Shown in pieces: positions 61,268 through 64,000 of a stretch of 64,000 nucleotides of DNA. A program made the translations under genes and the position numbers. Each line of letters begins with the position of its first letter. Position 1 is the first letter of the stretch. A model generated the notes under the pieces. It was not told where the DNA came from. It made no database searches and saw only the letters and a program-made list of their open reading frames with translations. Source of the stretch: Lysinibacillus sp. PLM2 (lineage in GTDB: Bacteria; Bacillota; Bacilli; Bacillales_A; Planococcaceae); the NCBI GenBank assembly GCA_023168345.1, contig AP025689.1:3423501-3487500 (forward strand), in the 5' to 3' direction.

Positions 61268-61303
61268 CATAAAAAAACACCACTGAAAAATCAGTGGTGT
61301 TTA
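61268..61303 (-). terminator. rRNA operon terminator
   Basis: AACACCACTGA and TCAGTGGTGTT form an 11-bp stem with a short A/T loop. The minus strand continues with a run of seven T. It follows the 5S gene directly. Confidence 0.88.
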
Positions 61304-61309
61304 GTGCGA

Positions 61310-61419
61310 AGCGACGTCCTACTCTCACAGGGGAAGCCCCCAACTACCATCGGCGCTAAAGAGCTTAACTTCCGTGTTCGGTATGGGAACGGGTGTGACC
61401 TCTTTGCCATAATCACTTC
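61310..61419 (-). rRNA. rrf: 5S ribosomal RNA
   Basis: The minus strand reads GAAGTGATTATGG at the 5' end and GGACGTCGCTTC at the 3' end, which pair as helix I. Conserved parts include CCCGTTCCCATACCGAACAC, GGAAGTTAAGC and GCGCCGATGGTAGTTGGGGG. The length is about 110-116 bases, normal for Bacilli; the exact ends are estimated from the helix. Confidence 0.95.
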
Positions 61420-61488
61420 ACTATTTAATTGAAAGAACTTTGTTCTCTCAAAACTGGATAAAGACATTGAATTCGTTCAAGTTTATTT

Positions 61489-64000
<2,512 letters not shown>

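Overview
The window looks like chromosome from a low-GC, endospore-forming Firmicute of the Bacillaceae/Planococcaceae type (Lysinibacillus- or Solibacillus-like; this placement is an inference). The evidence is the full Bacillus-style order purEKBCSQLFMNHD, then adeC-like (yerA), yerB, yerC, pcrB, pcrA, ligA, camS, gatCAB, dagK and rlmCD, with strong AGGAGG-type ribosome binding sites. Nearly all of these genes are on the minus strand.

Regions: (1) 1-7308 is a piece of a prophage read on the minus strand: antirepressor, DUF4406 protein, VapE-type primase/helicase, VRR-NUC nuclease, SNF2 helicase, an ArpU-like regulator, HNH nuclease, terminase small subunit and the first codons of what is probably the large subunit. 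A cluster of GGAACAAG octamers and a 28-nt alternating purine-pyrimidine tract lie just after the primase gene and may mark a phage origin. (2) 7845-11287 is a plus-strand cassette of two paralogous small proteins, an overlooked 48-residue protein and a repeat-rich choice-of-anchor-A protein without a signal peptide. Its last repeat is cut off next to a decayed IS256-type transposase fragment. (3) 11742-17582 holds gene debris, a Dus enzyme, an XRE regulator, rlmCD and a 264-bp repeat element with inverted ends. (4) 17583-22232 has an OatA-like acyltransferase, a lipoprotein, dagK and a thioredoxin-like gene. (5) 22645-36599 carries gatCAB, camS-ligA-pcrA, pcrB, yerC, yerB, yerA and a small DUF2892 protein. 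(6) 36667-50483 is the purine operon with its PurBox pair, promoter and guanine-class riboswitch, plus yebG. (7) 50650-57343 holds single metabolic and regulatory genes. (8) 57540-60900 is a 52-bp tandem array split by a complete IS21-family element with a 6-bp target duplication. (9) 61310-64000 is the end of an rRNA operon (5S and partial 23S, minus strand), preceded by a duplicated terminator and a decayed 5S fragment.

Working together: the purine operon makes IMP from PRPP and is set up for control by PurR at the promoter and by guanine/hypoxanthine in the leader. The ligA-pcrA genes are the DNA repair/replication ligase and helicase. GatCAB makes Gln-tRNA(Gln) and/or Asn-tRNA(Asn). The most novel material is the region 2 cassette and three intergenic tandem arrays whose periods are exactly 21, 21 and 52 bp (two, two and about five helical turns). 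All three share a GACAA core on the minus strand; one of them sits inside the purine operon.
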